From: Roseovarius bejariae
GTDB lineage: Bacteria; Pseudomonadota; Alphaproteobacteria; Rhodobacterales; Rhodobacteraceae
Direction of reading: 5' to 3'
DNA length: 64,000 bases
Assembly (NCBI RefSeq): GCF_009669325.1
Contig: NZ_SZWE01000001.1
Span: 620,402 to 684,401, forward strand
Part shown: piece after piece, positions 1 to 10,009 of the stretch
Layout: each line of letters opens with the position of its first letter
How positions within the stretch are numbered: position 1 is the stretch's first letter
Translations under genes and position numbers: made by a program
The notes under the pieces: generated by a model
What the model was told of the DNA's origin: nothing
Databases searched by the model: none
What the model saw: the letters and a program-made list of their open reading frames with translations, nothing else

Positions 1-920
1 CCGATCTCGATCATCTCGCGGTCATCCATGCCTGTCGCCACGACACCGCCATAGAAGGTCTTGATCCGCTCGGCGGTCGCCTGCGGCACCTGAAGTCCCA
101 TGGAAATATCGCCAGTCACATGGTCGCCGCCCATGCGTACACTGTCCGCGTAAATCATGTGCTTCTTGATAAAGATCGAAATGCCCGCACTGCCGCCGCC
201 AAGGTCGATACAGGCTGCACCCAGCTCCTGCTCATCCTCGACCAAGGCCGACACGCCGCTGACATAGGCAGAGCTTGCCAAGCCCGCCAACTCCAGATCG
301 CAACGCTTCACGCAATGCGCAAGGTTCTGGATCGCCGCGCCATCGACCGTCAGCATATGCATATCGGTCGAAAGCTCCTGCCCCATCTGACCGCGCGGAT
401 CGCTCAGGCCCGTGCGATGATCCAAGGCGAAATTCACCGGCTGGGCGTGCAGCACCTCGCGCCCCTCGCCGTAATCCGGCACATCGCAGGCACTCAGCAC
501 CCGGCTGATGTCCTGCTCGCTGACGGTATGGCCTTCCAGTTCCACCTGCCCGGCAAGCCCATAAGACCGCGGGCTCGCGCCCGAGAAACAGGCGATCACG
601 TGATCCACCCGGATATTGGCCATCTTCTGCGCCGCCTGAACGGCGGTCCGAATGGCGCGCTCGGTCTCGGTCATGGTGTCGATCTCGCCGAAACGCACCC
701 CGCGCGAGCGCGTGGTCGCCGCCCCGATCACCCGGAACCCGGCCTGCCCCGCCATGGCCCCGATACCGTCGGCCTCACGAAGCCGCTCGGTGCCGTCAAA
801 CCGCAACACCAAACAGGCGATCTTGGAGGTGCCGACATCCAGAACCGCCACGACACCGCGCTGCATCGCCGCCTTGCGCATGTTGCGCATCGCACGTTGG
901 GATTCATAAAGCTCGATCAT
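1..920 (-). CDS. ftsA: Cell division protein FtsA (3' part cut by window edge)
   Basis: FtsA is the actin-like ATPase that tethers FtsZ to the inner membrane and recruits the late divisome. About 306 N-terminal residues are visible. The phosphate-1 loop AVLDVGTSKIACLVL lies near residues 25-39, and the second nucleotide-binding segment AACIDLGGGSAG near 235-246. The ATG at 918-920 (MIELYESQ) is chosen because the other nearby ATG, at 926-928, reaches a stop after three codons. The gene starts 4 nt after the ftsQ stop and is last in view of a minus-strand cluster running from ftsW. ftsZ would normally follow outside the window. The C-terminal membrane-targeting helix is not visible. Confidence 0.95.
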   Translation of the reverse strand, partial: MIELYESQRAMRNMRKAAMQRGVVAVLDVGTSKIACLVLRFDGTERLREADGIGAMAGQAGFRVIGAATTRSRGVRFGEIDTMTETERAIRTAVQAAQKMANIRVDHVIACFSGASPRSYGLAGQVELEGHTVSEQDISRVLSACDVPDYGEGREVLHAQPVNFALDHRTGLSDPRGQMGQELSTDMHMLTVDGAAIQNLAHCVKRCDLELAGLASSAYVSGVSALVEDEQELGAACIDLGGGSAGISIFIKKHMIYADSVRMGGDHVTGDISMGLQVPQATAERIKTFYGGVVATGMDDREMIEI

Positions 921-924
921 GTTC

Positions 925-1791
925 TCATTCTGCCCCTGAGCTTATCTTTGTTATCCGCCACCACTCTTCGGTGGCTGCTTCGTTCATTCTTATGGTGGGT
1001 CGCGCCGCAAGGCGCATGTCCACCGCCATCAGGTCGCGCGCCAGCATGTCCTGCACCTCGTTCAGCACGATCACCCGTTCCAGCGCGCGCACCGGCTCGG
1101 ACTCGGGCAACATGATCCGCTGCCCGCGCTGCATCACCACATCCCAGCGCCGCTCGCCCATGCGCACAAGCCCACGCATGTCGTCGGCCAAAGGCGCCGC
1201 TGCCTGCAAAATCCTCAGCGCCTCGGTCACCGCCTTGTCGGCCCCCTCGCCCGCGATCACCGGCAAATCGGCCCGGTCCGAGCGATGGCGCAGGTCCGCA
1301 AGACTCACGCCCTCGGCATCGACCACGACCAAACCATCGCGGGTCCGCCAGACCGCCACCGGCTCACGCTCCGTGACCTCGGCCACCAGAACCCCGCCTT
1401 GCCGCAAACGCACATCGGCATCCGCAACCGCCGGAAGGCCCACGATCATCTCGCGAACCTGCTCCAGCTCCAGCTCGAAGGAACTGACCGGAAGGTCGAA
1501 GGGAAATATCTCGCGAATATCCTCTTCCACGCCGGTACTCGCCCCGTCCACGGCCAAAAGCTGAACCATGAATTCGGGGCGGGTTTCGATCTCGTGCCGC
1601 AGCTCGGCCACCTTCAAGGCCAGCGCATCGCGCCGCGCCTCGTCAGAGAGGTAAATGGCCCCCGCCGCGACACACAATGCCAGCGGCACACCAACCCGCA
1701 ACACCTTGCGAAACAGCGGCGTCAGCATCAGCCGCTCGAAGCGATAGGCCCAGCGCGAGGGGGCGGGATCAGGGCGGTTCACCTGTTGCAC
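925..1791 (-). CDS. ftsQ: Cell division protein FtsQ
   Basis: FtsQ is a bitopic divisome protein linking FtsA/FtsZ-side components to periplasmic FtsB/FtsL and peptidoglycan synthesis. With the GTG start at 1791 it has 288 residues: a short cytoplasmic tail, one membrane segment (about residues 33-47) and a POTRA-like domain (about 75-140). I prefer the GTG because GGAGGA sits about 6 nt upstream; a TTG at 1818 would add 9 residues. The start lies inside the 3' end of ddl, so the two genes overlap by 13 nt, which suggests translational coupling. It stops 4 nt before ftsA. Confidence 0.92.
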   Translation of the reverse strand: MQQVNRPDPAPSRWAYRFERLMLTPLFRKVLRVGVPLALCVAAGAIYLSDEARRDALALKVAELRHEIETRPEFMVQLLAVDGASTGVEEDIREIFPFDLPVSSFELELEQVREMIVGLPAVADADVRLRQGGVLVAEVTEREPVAVWRTRDGLVVVDAEGVSLADLRHRSDRADLPVIAGEGADKAVTEALRILQAAAPLADDMRGLVRMGERRWDVVMQRGQRIMLPESEPVRALERVIVLNEVQDMLARDLMAVDMRLAARPTIRMNEAATEEWWRITKISSGAE

Positions 1792-2711
1792 GAGGCATCC
1801 TCCACCATCCATGCGCAAAGCTCGGGGAACGACATCCCCACCGCCTGCGCCTGCTCGGGCGTCAGCGAGGTGGGCGTCATCCCCGGCTGCGTATTGGTTT
1901 CAAGCAACACCAAACCATCAAGGCCCCGCGCCTCGTCCCAGCGGAAATCGGTCCGGCTCACCCCGCGACAACCCAGAACGTCGTGCGCGCGCCGCGCGTA
2001 ATCCAGACAGGCATCGAAAATCTCTTGCGGGATATCCGCCGGCACAACGTGGCGCGATCCGCCTTCCTTGTACTTGGCGTCATAATCATACCAGCCATCG
2101 GTCAGAATATCGGTCACGGTCAGCGCCCGTTCGCCGATCACGGTGGTCGTCAGTTCGCGCCCCGGCGCGAAGGCTTCGACCATGACCAGTTCGGGCATGT
2201 CGTCGGACAGTTGCGGCGGCCCGTTGGCCTCTTCATGCACAAGGTACACCCCAACCGACGAGCCCTCGTTATAGGGCTTCACCACGTAGGGCGCCGCCAT
2301 GACATGCTCCTTGCGGACCGTGTCGCGCGGCGCCAGGACGCTGTCGACCACCGGCAAGCCCTCTGAGCGGTACGCGTCCTTGCTGCGCTCCTTGTCCATC
2401 GCCAGCGCCGAGGCCAGCACCCCGGAATGCGTATAGGGCAGGCCCATCCACTCCAACAAACCCTGCACACAGCCATCTTCGCCCCAGCGGCCATGCAGGG
2501 CATTAAAGACTACGTCGGGGGAAATCTCGGCAAGCTGCACGGCAAGATCGCGGCCCGCGTCGACCTCGATCACCTCGTACCCTGCTTCCCGCAATGCGGC
2601 GGCGCACTCACGTCCTGATGACAGTGACACCTCGCGCTCAGCCGAGGGGCCACCCATAACCACCGCCACTGCCGGGGATTTTCTGCTCGAAAGTCCCAAC
2701 TCGTGCCTCAA
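1779..2711 (-). CDS. ddl: D-alanine--D-alanine ligase
   Basis: An ATP-grasp ligase that joins two D-alanines for the peptidoglycan pentapeptide, in the cytoplasm. The DdlB signatures are visible: [12 protein letters not shown] near the N-terminus, HGRWGEDG, an ATP-binding stretch [14 protein letters not shown], and [13 protein letters not shown] near the C-terminus, which carries Mg-binding Glu/Asn. Length is 310 residues, typical. The start is uncertain: the frame opens with TTG at 2711, while a second TTG at 2699 has GAGG about 6 nt upstream and gives a more usual N-terminus. It follows murB by 52 nt and overlaps ftsQ. Confidence 0.93.
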   Translation of the reverse strand: MRHELGLSSRKSPAVAVVMGGPSAEREVSLSSGRECAAALREAGYEVIEVDAGRDLAVQLAEISPDVVFNALHGRWGEDGCVQGLLEWMGLPYTHSGVLASALAMDKERSKDAYRSEGLPVVDSVLAPRDTVRKEHVMAAPYVVKPYNEGSSVGVYLVHEEANGPPQLSDDMPELVMVEAFAPGRELTTTVIGERALTVTDILTDGWYDYDAKYKEGGSRHVVPADIPQEIFDACLDYARRAHDVLGCRGVSRTDFRWDEARGLDGLVLLETNTQPGMTPTSLTPEQAQAVGMSFPELCAWMVEDASCNR

Positions 2712-2763
2712 TGTCCAGAACCGTTCAATCGGTTCAATTTTATTAAAATCGCCTGCCTTGGCG
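2712..2763 (-). promoter_or_regulatory. AT-rich murB-ddl spacer with a small inverted repeat
   Basis: This 52-nt spacer is distinctly more AT-rich than its surroundings. It contains GAACCG (2718-2723) and CGGTTC (2730-2735), perfect inverted arms around 6 nt, followed by an A/T run with ATTTT/AAAAT symmetry. It could be an internal promoter or operator for ddl-ftsQ-ftsA. No convincing -35/-10 pair was found, so the role is inference. Confidence 0.3.
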
Positions 2764-3687
2764 TTACGGGGCCGTTTCGCCGACCCTCATAATCTCCCAG
2801 TGTAACTCTATTCCACTGTTTTGGAAAACCTTTTTTCGCACTTCTTCCCCCAAACCTTCCAGATCGGCAGCCGTGGCATCGCCCGTGTTGATCAGGAAGT
2901 TGGAATGCTTCTCGCTCATCTGCGCGCCACCCTGCCGTGCCCCGCGCATGCCTGCCTCGTCGATCACCTTCCAGGCCTTCAGATCATGCACATCATCGGC
3001 CCGCCCGGTGCTGGAAAATCCCGCCGGATTACGAAAGGTGCTGCCGGCGGTGCGGTCCTTGGTGGGTTGGGTTTCATCCCGCTTTTCAAGCTGCGCCTCC
3101 ATGCGCGCGGCCAGTTCCCCGGGATCGCACGTCGCGCCCTCGAAGACCGCCTCCACGATCACCCAACCGTCGGGCAAATCGCTCTGCCGATACTGGAAGT
3201 TCAACTCTTCAGGGGTCAGCGTCACCACCTCGCCCTCGCGGGTCACCGCCCGCACCTCGACAAGGTGATCGGCCACATAGGTACCATAGCAGCCCGCGTT
3301 CATCCGCACAGCGCCGCCGATGGCGCCGGGAATTGTGCGCAAAAAGGTCAGGTCAACCCCGGCCTCCGCCGCCTTCTTCGCCACATGCGCATCCAGCGCC
3401 GCCGCCCCCACGGTCACGCGGTTGCCCTCAACCGAAATACCATTGAATCCGCGCCCCATGCGGATCACCACGGCGCGCAAGCCGCCATCCCGAACGATCA
3501 GGTTGCTACCCACGCCCATGGGGAAGACCGGCACATCGCCGGGCAAGTCACGCAAGAAGGCGGCCAGATCCTCGATATCGGCGGGCTGGAACAACCAATC
3601 TGCCGGACCGCCGACGCGAAGCCAGGTCAAATCGGCCAAAATCCGATCCTGCGTCAGTTTTCCACGTACATCCGGCATCTGTGTCAT
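2764..3687 (-). CDS. murB: UDP-N-acetylmuramate dehydrogenase (UDP-N-acetylenolpyruvoylglucosamine reductase)
   Basis: A flavoenzyme reducing UDP-GlcNAc-enolpyruvate to UDP-MurNAc with NADPH. The FAD-binding segment [15 protein letters not shown] (about residues 55-69), [15 protein letters not shown] (about 118-132) and the catalytic-serine region AGSTFRNP (about 215-222) are all present. Length is 307 residues, typical for the family. The ATG at 3687 is used; a second Met is at residue 4. An interspersed repeat separates it from the upstream DUF2484 gene, so it may be expressed partly from its own signals. Confidence 0.95.
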   Translation of the reverse strand: MTQMPDVRGKLTQDRILADLTWLRVGGPADWLFQPADIEDLAAFLRDLPGDVPVFPMGVGSNLIVRDGGLRAVVIRMGRGFNGISVEGNRVTVGAAALDAHVAKKAAEAGVDLTFLRTIPGAIGGAVRMNAGCYGTYVADHLVEVRAVTREGEVVTLTPEELNFQYRQSDLPDGWVIVEAVFEGATCDPGELAARMEAQLEKRDETQPTKDRTAGSTFRNPAGFSSTGRADDVHDLKAWKVIDEAGMRGARQGGAQMSEKHSNFLINTGDATAADLEGLGEEVRKKVFQNSGIELHWEIMRVGETAP

Positions 3688-3733
3688 AAACGCGGCTTAG
3701 TCCCCCGGGTCCGAAAGGGCAAGCGCCCCCGCT

Positions 3734-3764
3734 TCATCTTTCCCAAAATACTCCCGCCGGAGGC
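3734..3764 (-). repeat. Interspersed repeat, short copy (CTTTCCCAAAATACTCC family)
   Basis: The segment contains the core CATCTTTCCCAAAATACTCC followed by CGCCGGAGGC, nearly identical to 9256-9287 and, inverted, to parts of 9208-9240 and 52232-52265. It lies between the DUF2484 stop and the murB start. This copy lacks the long GC-rich hairpin section seen in the other copies. See the separate finding on its modular structure. Confidence 0.75.
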
Positions 3765-3786
3765 CCCTGCCTCCCAAGCGGGGCAG

Positions 3787-4035
3787 TCAAAAGCCGACGC
3801 GACGCCGCAACCACCGGCCCAGGTAGACAAGGGGCCAACGCAACACGCTCATCCCGCCGATCATGAAGGCCAGCCCCCACCACGGCCCGTTCTGATAGGT
3901 GACGAACCCCAAAAGCGGAATGCCAACCGCGATCAGGGCATAGGCCCGGCGCCAATGGTTGTCCCGGCTCGGGATCATGCCCAGAACATTGGCCAGAACG
4001 ACCCAGATACAGGCCAGGAGAAGCGACACGGTCAT
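3787..4035 (-). CDS. DUF2484 family small membrane protein
   Basis: An 82-residue protein with about three hydrophobic segments (residues 3-20, 31-47, 50-72) and a basic tail ending RWLRRRV. The sequence matches what I know of DUF2484, a family of unknown function found in Rhodobacterales next to murB. Its place in the mur-fts cluster suggests an envelope role, but none is established here. The ATG at 4035 is set by a 4-nt ATGA overlap with the stop of the upstream permease, so translation is probably coupled. A longer in-frame extension upstream is ignored because it runs antiparallel to nothing recognisable and lies within the permease gene. Confidence 0.85.
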   Translation of the reverse strand: MTVSLLLACIWVVLANVLGMIPSRDNHWRRAYALIAVGIPLLGFVTYQNGPWWGLAFMIGGMSVLRWPLVYLGRWLRRRVGF

Positions 4036-5219
4036 ACCCCACCTCCAAAACTCAAGACCAGGGCCGCCAGCGCCGCCAACAGCCCCGCGACCGGCACGAT
4101 CATCGGAACAGTAAAGGGCGCTTCGGGGGTGCGCCGCTTCATGGCAATCAAGGCGGCATTGACCAGAACGAAAACCGACAACAGGATGACCGAGGTCACC
4201 TCGGCCAGTTGCGCCACCGGCAATAGAAGGGCCCCGGCGATCACCCCCGCCCCGATCACCACGGTCGCCAGGACCGGCGTACCAAAACGCGGGCTGGCAT
4301 GGTAAAATACCGAAAGCCCGGAATGCCGCCGCCCCAGGCCGAACAAGACCCGCGCCGCCATCACGACCTGGGCCAGAATCCCATTCAGTGCGGCGGCCAC
4401 AGCGATCAGCGATAAAAACCCGGCACTGCCGCCCCGCGCCTGGGACCAAACCAGCGGAAGGGGCTGTTCGCTCATCGCAAGCCGCTCAAGCGGCACCACG
4501 CGCACGGCGGCCCAACTGACCAAGCCATACAGCAGGCTGGTCAACAAAAGCGAAAGCAGAATGGCCCGCGGCAGGGTGCGCTCGGGGCGGCGCACTTCCT
4601 CGGCCATGTTGACGATATCCTCGAACCCGATGAAGGCGAAAAAGGCCAGGACCGCGGCGGCCACCACGCCCGACCAAACAATCCCGGACGGCGCAGTATA
4701 GTCGGCCACGGGGTCCGCGCCCGCCCCGGCCCAGACGACAAGGCACAGGCCGAAAACCTCGATGGCGGTGAAAATCGCGGCCATGCTGAGGCTTTCCAGG
4801 ACGCCCGCAATGGCCACCCCGACCAAGGCCAGCCCCATGATCACGACCACCCAAAGATCGGGCCACCCGGTGACCGAGGTCAGGTATCCCGCGCCTCCGC
4901 GCAAAACCGCCCCGGCCGAGACCGTGCCGGCCGCCACGATCCCCAAGCCCACCACAAGGCCCAAGAACCGTGAACTCAGGCCCTTTTCCACGAAAAGCGC
5001 TTCACCCGCCGCTTCCGGCAGGCGGGTGCTGAACTCGGCATAAGACAGCGCCGTGGGGGCGGCAATCGCGCCCGCGATGAGAAAGGATAATGGCGCCCAG
5101 ACCCCCGCTTGCGCGGCCACGGCCCCCACAAGCACATAGATGCCGGCCCCCACCATGACCCCCACGCCATAGGCGGTCAGCAGGCCCAGCCCAATACGGC
5201 GTTGCAGGTGCTCGGTCAT
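4032..5219 (-). CDS. APC-family amino acid permease
   Basis: A 395-residue inner-membrane transporter of the amino acid-polyamine-organocation superfamily. About 11-12 hydrophobic segments are visible. The N-terminus has the glycine-rich GLLTAYGVGVMVGAGIYVLV of TM1, and FFAFIGFEDIVNMAEEVRRP matches the family's TM6 consensus. The substrate cannot be read from sequence. Its position is unusual: it separates murC from DUF2484-murB, which are usually adjacent in this group. It is translationally linked to DUF2484 by an ATGA overlap and follows a palindrome-rich gap after murC. Confidence 0.85.
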   Translation of the reverse strand: MTEHLQRRIGLGLLTAYGVGVMVGAGIYVLVGAVAAQAGVWAPLSFLIAGAIAAPTALSYAEFSTRLPEAAGEALFVEKGLSSRFLGLVVGLGIVAAGTVSAGAVLRGGAGYLTSVTGWPDLWVVVIMGLALVGVAIAGVLESLSMAAIFTAIEVFGLCLVVWAGAGADPVADYTAPSGIVWSGVVAAAVLAFFAFIGFEDIVNMAEEVRRPERTLPRAILLSLLLTSLLYGLVSWAAVRVVPLERLAMSEQPLPLVWSQARGGSAGFLSLIAVAAALNGILAQVVMAARVLFGLGRRHSGLSVFYHASPRFGTPVLATVVIGAGVIAGALLLPVAQLAEVTSVILLSVFVLVNAALIAMKRRTPEAPFTVPMIVPVAGLLAALAALVLSFGGGV

Positions 5220-5249
5220 TCGTGCCCCCGTCCTCCAAACTGCCCGGGA

Positions 5250-5295
5250 GCCGGAAAATTCGAATTTTCCGGCACGGAATTCTTGATAAATTCCG
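5250..5295. repeat. 24-nt perfect palindrome plus adjacent inverted repeat, murC-permease gap
   Basis: Positions 5250-5273 form a perfect palindrome (half-site GCCGGAAAATTC). Immediately beside it, CGGAATT (5275-5281) and AATTCCG (5289-5295) form a second hairpin with a 7-nt loop. On the minus strand this lies 19 nt beyond the murC stop and 30 nt before the permease start. It may terminate or attenuate murC transcription, cap an mRNA end, or be an operator. The T-run expected of a classical terminator is absent. Confidence 0.7.
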
Positions 5296-5313
5296 TTCGC
5301 CCGCGCCCCATGG

Positions 5314-6714
5314 TCAGCCCCGGCTCAACCGCTCCGGCAGACCGTTGGCCCATGTGCTGATGGTGCCCGCGCCAAGGCAGACAACCATGTCCCCCGGTTT
5401 CGCCTGTTCGCGGACCAGCCGCTCCAGATCGTCCTCGTCCTGAATGGCCCGTGCATGGCGATGCCCTGCGCGGATCAACCCGGCCACCAGATCGTCCCGC
5501 GTGGCCCCTTCGATGGGGTCTTCGCCCGCGGCATAGACCTCGGCGATGGCCACCACGTCGGCCTCGTTGAAACAGGCGCAGAAATCATCGAAATGGTGAT
5601 GCAGGCGGGTATAGCGGTGCGGTTGATGCACGGCGATGACCCGCCCCTCGCAGGCCTGCCGCGCCGCCTTCAGAACGGCGGCAATCTCGGTCGGGTGGTG
5701 ACCGTAATCATCGATCACCGTCACGCCGTTCACCTCGCCCACACGGGTAAAGCGGCGGTTCACGCCTCCAAAACTCGCCAAAGCCTCGCGGATTTCCTCG
5801 CGCTTCATGCCCAGATGCCGGGCAACGGCCACGGCACTCAAGGCATTGCTGACGTTATGATCCCCCGGCATCGGCAACCGGCACCCCTCGATCACCTTGC
5901 CCTCGGCCTGCAGCGCCACATCGAAATGCGCCACGCCCTTTTCATAGCGCAGGTTCATGGCCCGGATGTCAGCCTGCGTGTTGAACCCGTAGGTCACCAC
6001 CCGCCGGTCGGTCAGCTTGGCCACAAGCGCCTGCACATCCGGATCATCGGTGCAGCAGACCGCAAGGCCGTAAAAGGGAATGTTGCTCACGAAGTCATAA
6101 AAGCCCCGGTGCAGGTTTTCCTCGGTGCCCCAATGCTCCATGTGCTCGGGGTCGATATTGGTAACAATGGCAATCGTCGCGGGCAGGCGGTTGAAGGTGC
6201 CGTCGCTTTCGTCGGCCTCGACCACCATCCATTCGCCCTGCCCGACGCGGGCGTTCGATCCATAGGCATGGATGATGCCGCCATTGATCACCGTGGGGTC
6301 GAACTTGCCATGATCCAGCAAGGCCGCGACCATCGTGGTGGTGGTGGTCTTGCCATGGGTGCCCGCCACGGCGACATTGGATTTCAACCGCATCAACTCG
6401 GCCAGCATCTCGGCCCGGCGCACCACCGGAAGGCCCTTCCGGCGCGCCTCGTCCAACTCCGGGTTCCCCGGCTTGATCGCGCTTGAAATCACCACCACCT
6501 CGGCCTCGTCAAGGTTCTCCGCCGTCTGCCCCTGAAAGATATGCGCGCCCATGGCCTCAAGCCGCTGGGTGATGGGCGTCGATTTCAAATCGCTGCCCTG
6601 CACCACGTAGCCATGGTTCAACAGTACCTCGGCGATCCCCGACATGCCGATGCCGCCAATGCCGACGAAATGGATGGGGCCCACGTCCCCCGGCAGTTTG
6701 GTTGCGGCATTCAT
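5314..6714 (-). CDS. murC: UDP-N-acetylmuramate--L-alanine ligase
   Basis: The first amino-acid-adding enzyme of peptidoglycan synthesis; a cytoplasmic ATP-dependent Mur ligase. Residues 18-29 hold the UDP-binding [12 protein letters not shown], 117-126 the P-loop [10 protein letters not shown], and EADESDGTF and YGHHPTEI are the expected central and C-terminal ligase motifs. The ATG at 6714 gives 466 residues and has AGGGGA about 7 nt upstream. An alternative ATG at 6747 would add 11 residues and overlap the murG stop as ATGA. Both are possible; the shorter form matches the family's usual start. Confidence 0.95.
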   Translation of the reverse strand: MNAATKLPGDVGPIHFVGIGGIGMSGIAEVLLNHGYVVQGSDLKSTPITQRLEAMGAHIFQGQTAENLDEAEVVVISSAIKPGNPELDEARRKGLPVVRRAEMLAELMRLKSNVAVAGTHGKTTTTTMVAALLDHGKFDPTVINGGIIHAYGSNARVGQGEWMVVEADESDGTFNRLPATIAIVTNIDPEHMEHWGTEENLHRGFYDFVSNIPFYGLAVCCTDDPDVQALVAKLTDRRVVTYGFNTQADIRAMNLRYEKGVAHFDVALQAEGKVIEGCRLPMPGDHNVSNALSAVAVARHLGMKREEIREALASFGGVNRRFTRVGEVNGVTVIDDYGHHPTEIAAVLKAARQACEGRVIAVHQPHRYTRLHHHFDDFCACFNEADVVAIAEVYAAGEDPIEGATRDDLVAGLIRAGHRHARAIQDEDDLERLVREQAKPGDMVVCLGAGTISTWANGLPERLSRG

Positions 6715-6743
6715 CGCTCTGTCCCCTCTGATCGCCAGATCTT

Positions 6744-7847
6744 TCATGTTTCCCGACCTCCTGCCAAGTCCTCGACCATATCGGCCAAATGCACCGGCGC
6801 GTCGGGCAGGCCCTGCCCAAGGGCCGCCTGCGCCATCTGTGCGGCCCCCTGCGGGTTGGTCAGAACGCTGGCTATCTGCTCTGAAACCACCTCGACCGCA
6901 AGCTTTCTTTCCGGGATGACAATCGCGCCGCCCGCCTTGGTCAGCCCCTTGGCGTTCGCCGCCTGATGATCCCCCGCTGCCGCCGCATAAGGGATCAGGA
7001 TACTAGGGCGCCCGATCACGCTGATATCTGCGATCGAAGAGGCGCCCGCCCGGCTGATCACCAATTGCGCCTCGCTCATCCGGCGCGGCACATCGCGGAA
7101 GAAGGGCTCCACCTCGGCGTCGATCCCGGCCTCGGCATAGAATTGCGCCACGCGCTGCCCGTCCTCGTCGCGCGCCTGGTGCGCCACGCGGACATTGCGC
7201 CGCAAACCCTCGGGCAACGCCGCAATCGCCGCCGGGATCATATCCGACAGGATGCGCGCCCCCTGGCTGCCGCCGATCACCAGAACCGACATCGGGTAAT
7301 CGCCGGGCGGAATATATCCTGCCCCTGCCCGCTCCAGAACACTGGCGCGGACCGGGTTGCCTACATGTACCCCCGCGACACCCTCGGGCAAATCCGTCGG
7401 CCATGTGCCACAGGCCACACGATCAACCCGCTTGGCGAATATCTTGTTGACCCGGCCCAGAATCCCGTTCTGCTCATGGATCATCCGCGGCCTGCGTAAC
7501 AACCACGCCGCGCCAAGCGCCGGGATCGTCGGATAGCCCCCAAAGCCCACCACCACGTCGGGGATGTCGCGCATCATGCCGAAGGCCGCCCCGATGACAC
7601 CGCCCAGAATGCGGAACGGCACCAAGGCCTTGGCCAAAAGCCCCCCCCGGGCAAACGTCGCGCTCGACACCTGACTGATTTCGACGGAATGCGGGAAGCC
7701 CCCGGTATAACGCGTCCCGCGCGTATCGGTGGACAGCTTCACACGCCAGCCCCGGCGTAACATCACCTCGGCCAGCGACTGCGCCGGAAACATATGCCCG
7801 CCGGTGCCCCCGGCGGCGATCACAAGTAATGGCTGTCTTTCGCTCAC
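6744..7847 (-). CDS. murG: UDP-GlcNAc--undecaprenyl-pyrophosphoryl-MurNAc-pentapeptide transferase
   Basis: A membrane-associated GT-B glycosyltransferase converting lipid I to lipid II. The N-terminal [10 protein letters not shown] (about residues 13-22), [12 protein letters not shown] and the nucleotide-sugar region [11 protein letters not shown] are all present, and length is 367 residues as expected. It starts with GTG, with GAGGTG about 6 nt upstream. It lies 58 nt downstream of ftsW and feeds directly into murC. Confidence 0.95.
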   Translation of the reverse strand: MSERQPLLVIAAGGTGGHMFPAQSLAEVMLRRGWRVKLSTDTRGTRYTGGFPHSVEISQVSSATFARGGLLAKALVPFRILGGVIGAAFGMMRDIPDVVVGFGGYPTIPALGAAWLLRRPRMIHEQNGILGRVNKIFAKRVDRVACGTWPTDLPEGVAGVHVGNPVRASVLERAGAGYIPPGDYPMSVLVIGGSQGARILSDMIPAAIAALPEGLRRNVRVAHQARDEDGQRVAQFYAEAGIDAEVEPFFRDVPRRMSEAQLVISRAGASSIADISVIGRPSILIPYAAAAGDHQAANAKGLTKAGGAIVIPERKLAVEVVSEQIASVLTNPQGAAQMAQAALGQGLPDAPVHLADMVEDLAGGRET

Positions 7848-7905
7848 AGCATCACCTCATTGCCTGAATTGCGCCCTCATGGCGCAAGAGGCCGGAATTG
7901 ACCAG

Positions 7906-9072
7906 TCACCTGAACCGTCCACGCAGAATATCGCCGATCTCGCCCTGCGGCCGGGATCGCGTGAAGGCAAAAAGCATTCCCATGGCCAGTCCCCCCGCAA
8001 TCAGGGACGAGCCGCCATAACTCACGAAAGGCAATGTCATGCCCTTCGCGGGCAACAGGCGCACGGCCACGCCCATGTTGATCATCGCCTGCACACCGAA
8101 CATGGCCACAAGACCCGCGCCGGCCAAGCGAATGAACGGGTCCCGCTCACGCATCAAGCGCGCCAGGGACCGGACCAGCACCGTAGTATAAAGAGCGATA
8201 ATACACAGCACGAGGATCAGCCCGTATTCCTCGGCCGCCACGGCAATGATGAAATCGGTATGCGCATCGGGCAGGCTCCATTTCACCTCGCCCTCGCCTA
8301 CACCGACACCGAAAAATCCGCCCTCGCGAATGGCATTGGTGGCAAAGCCCAACTGCGTGTTGGGGTCCACGTCGGGGCTCAGGAACCCGTCGATCCGGCG
8401 CGCGAAGTGCTCGGAATTGGAATAGGCCACGCTCCCCGCCACGATGACACACAGCGCCATGCCCAGCAAAAGCACGATCGGCGCACCGGCCACGAAATAC
8501 ATCACGCCCCAGCCGAACAGCACAAGGCAGGCCTGCCCGAAATCCGGCTGCATGGCCAGAAAGGCGACGATCACGATTGCCAGAACGAAGGACCAGCTCA
8601 GCCCCGGAGGCCCGTTGATATCCTGGCTGGCCGCCATCATCCATGCCGCGACCACCACGAATCCGGGCTTGAGAAATTCCGACGGCTGCACCGAGGCGAA
8701 GCCAAGGCTGTACCACCGCACGGCCCCCTTGCCGAAATCGGTGCCGAAAACGGGCAAAAGGATCAAGGCGGCAAAGGCCGCCAGAAAGCCGATCACGGCA
8801 AGACGCCGCACGAGGGCGGGGCTCATCATCGACGTCAAAAGCATGGAGCCAAGGGCCAGGCAGCCGAAAAAGGCCTGCCGCTGGACATAGTGAAACGGGG
8901 CAAACCCGTTTTTCTCGGCCAAGGGCGGCGAGGCCGCCAACCCAAGAAGAATGCCGATCCCGAACAGGATCAAAACACAGGAAATCGACCACTTGTCGAT
9001 TGTCCGCCACCACTTGGGAAGAACGGGCTCCGCATCCCGCACCGGGACCGCGCCATACACCATCTCTGTCAT
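7906..9072 (-). CDS. ftsW: Peptidoglycan glycosyltransferase FtsW
   Basis: A SEDS-family polytopic protein that polymerises septal glycan from lipid II. About ten membrane segments are visible, and the C-terminal signature LPFVSYGGSSLIAGGLAMG is near the end. The ATG at 9072 gives 388 residues; an ATG three codons later (9063) has a slightly better ribosome site. Reading further upstream adds 31 residues (MQDSSHG...) with no membrane or family character, so I reject that start. First gene of the minus-strand division cluster in this window. Confidence 0.94.
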   Translation of the reverse strand: MTEMVYGAVPVRDAEPVLPKWWRTIDKWSISCVLILFGIGILLGLAASPPLAEKNGFAPFHYVQRQAFFGCLALGSMLLTSMMSPALVRRLAVIGFLAAFAALILLPVFGTDFGKGAVRWYSLGFASVQPSEFLKPGFVVVAAWMMAASQDINGPPGLSWSFVLAIVIVAFLAMQPDFGQACLVLFGWGVMYFVAGAPIVLLLGMALCVIVAGSVAYSNSEHFARRIDGFLSPDVDPNTQLGFATNAIREGGFFGVGVGEGEVKWSLPDAHTDFIIAVAAEEYGLILVLCIIALYTTVLVRSLARLMRERDPFIRLAGAGLVAMFGVQAMINMGVAVRLLPAKGMTLPFVSYGGSSLIAGGLAMGMLFAFTRSRPQGEIGDILRGRFR

Positions 9073-9180
9073 CAGAACCGCCGATACTGCCTCGAACACG
9101 CCCCGTTTTCGGGGTCTATCAGGGAATAGTAGCAGGTCCGACGCGCCGTGGGAAGAGTCTTGCAATCACATCGCCTTCAG

Positions 9181-9287
9181 GGGGCGCTGCCCCCGCCGCC
9201 CTGCGGGCGTCTCCCCCGGAGTATTTATGGAAAGATGAAATGCGCAGGAGCAGTTTTCATCTTTCCCAAAATACTCCCGCCGGAGGC
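9181..9287. repeat. Interspersed repeat, head-to-head pair
   Basis: The right half (9256-9287, TTTCATCTTTCCC... then CCGGAGGC) is the near reverse complement of 9208-9240 (GTATTTATGGAAAGATGAAA at its end); only 15 nt separate them. The left half also carries two hairpins typical of the long form: GGGGCGCTGCCCC and CGCCCTGCGGGCG. It fills most of the gap between the XRE-cupin gene and ftsW. As RNA the two halves could pair into one long stem. Confidence 0.75.
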
Positions 9288-9319
9288 GCGACCAGTTGGA
9301 TGTCACCAGACGAGTGGAC

Positions 9320-9952
9320 TTAATTTCCACCCTGCGGATACGAGATCACCGAAAGATACCGTATCGGCATCTTGATCAGTTCATCCGGGCCATGCGGCGC
9401 GTCCGCGTCGAAAAACAGGCTGTCTCCTGGGCGCAGGTGGAAACTCTTGTCGCCATGGCGGTAGCCCACCTCGCCTTCGAGGATATATAACAGTTCCACA
9501 CCATCGTGCTGGAAGGTCGGGAAGACATCCGAGGTTTCGTTCAGGGTGATCAGGTAGGGCTCCACGATCACGCCGCTGCTGTTGGCGTCCAGGTGGCCCA
9601 GCAGGTTATACTGATGCCCTGCCCGCGTGCCTGCACGCTCCATCTCCACGGCTTCCCCCGCCTTGACATGCACGGCCTCGCGCCGCTCCTCGAAGCGGAG
9701 GAAAAAGGACGTGATGGGGACGCTCAGGGCCGCCGAAAGGGTCTGCAACGTCGTGAGCGACGGCGAGGTCACACCATTTTCGATCTTCGACAACATTCCC
9801 ACCGACAGTCCCGTTGCCGCCGAAAGGTCGGCCACCGTCATCGCCCGCGCGCGGCGCATGTCGCGCACCTCTCGCCCGATGGCTGTTTCAAGATTCTTCT
9901 CGCGGGTTTCCCGGATCTTGTGGGGGTTCTGGCGCAGTTTCGTGTCGGACAT
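9320..9952 (-). CDS. XRE-family regulator with C-terminal cupin domain
   Basis: 210 residues. An XRE helix-turn-helix occupies about residues 25-85 (REVRDMRRARAMTVADLS ... GLSVGMLSKIENG). A small cupin_2 barrel follows (about 130-200: HDGVELLYILEGEVGYRHG, RPGDSLFFDADAPHGP). Proteins of this layout (PuuR-like) usually repress catabolic genes and sense a small ligand in the cupin; that is family knowledge. The ATG at 9952 is preferred because AAGGGA lies 7 nt upstream, rather than an ATG 30 nt earlier. It is divergent from an alcohol dehydrogenase, its likely target. The shared promoter holds a TCGTACGA array. Confidence 0.88.
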   Translation of the reverse strand: MSDTKLRQNPHKIRETREKNLETAIGREVRDMRRARAMTVADLSAATGLSVGMLSKIENGVTSPSLTTLQTLSAALSVPITSFFLRFEERREAVHVKAGEAVEMERAGTRAGHQYNLLGHLDANSSGVIVEPYLITLNETSDVFPTFQHDGVELLYILEGEVGYRHGDKSFHLRPGDSLFFDADAPHGPDELIKMPIRYLSVISYPQGGN

Positions 9953-10009
9953 CTGTGTTCCCTTGTGGCGACGCTCAACCATGGAAAATCACGCCGCGAA
10001 TTGCAAGGT

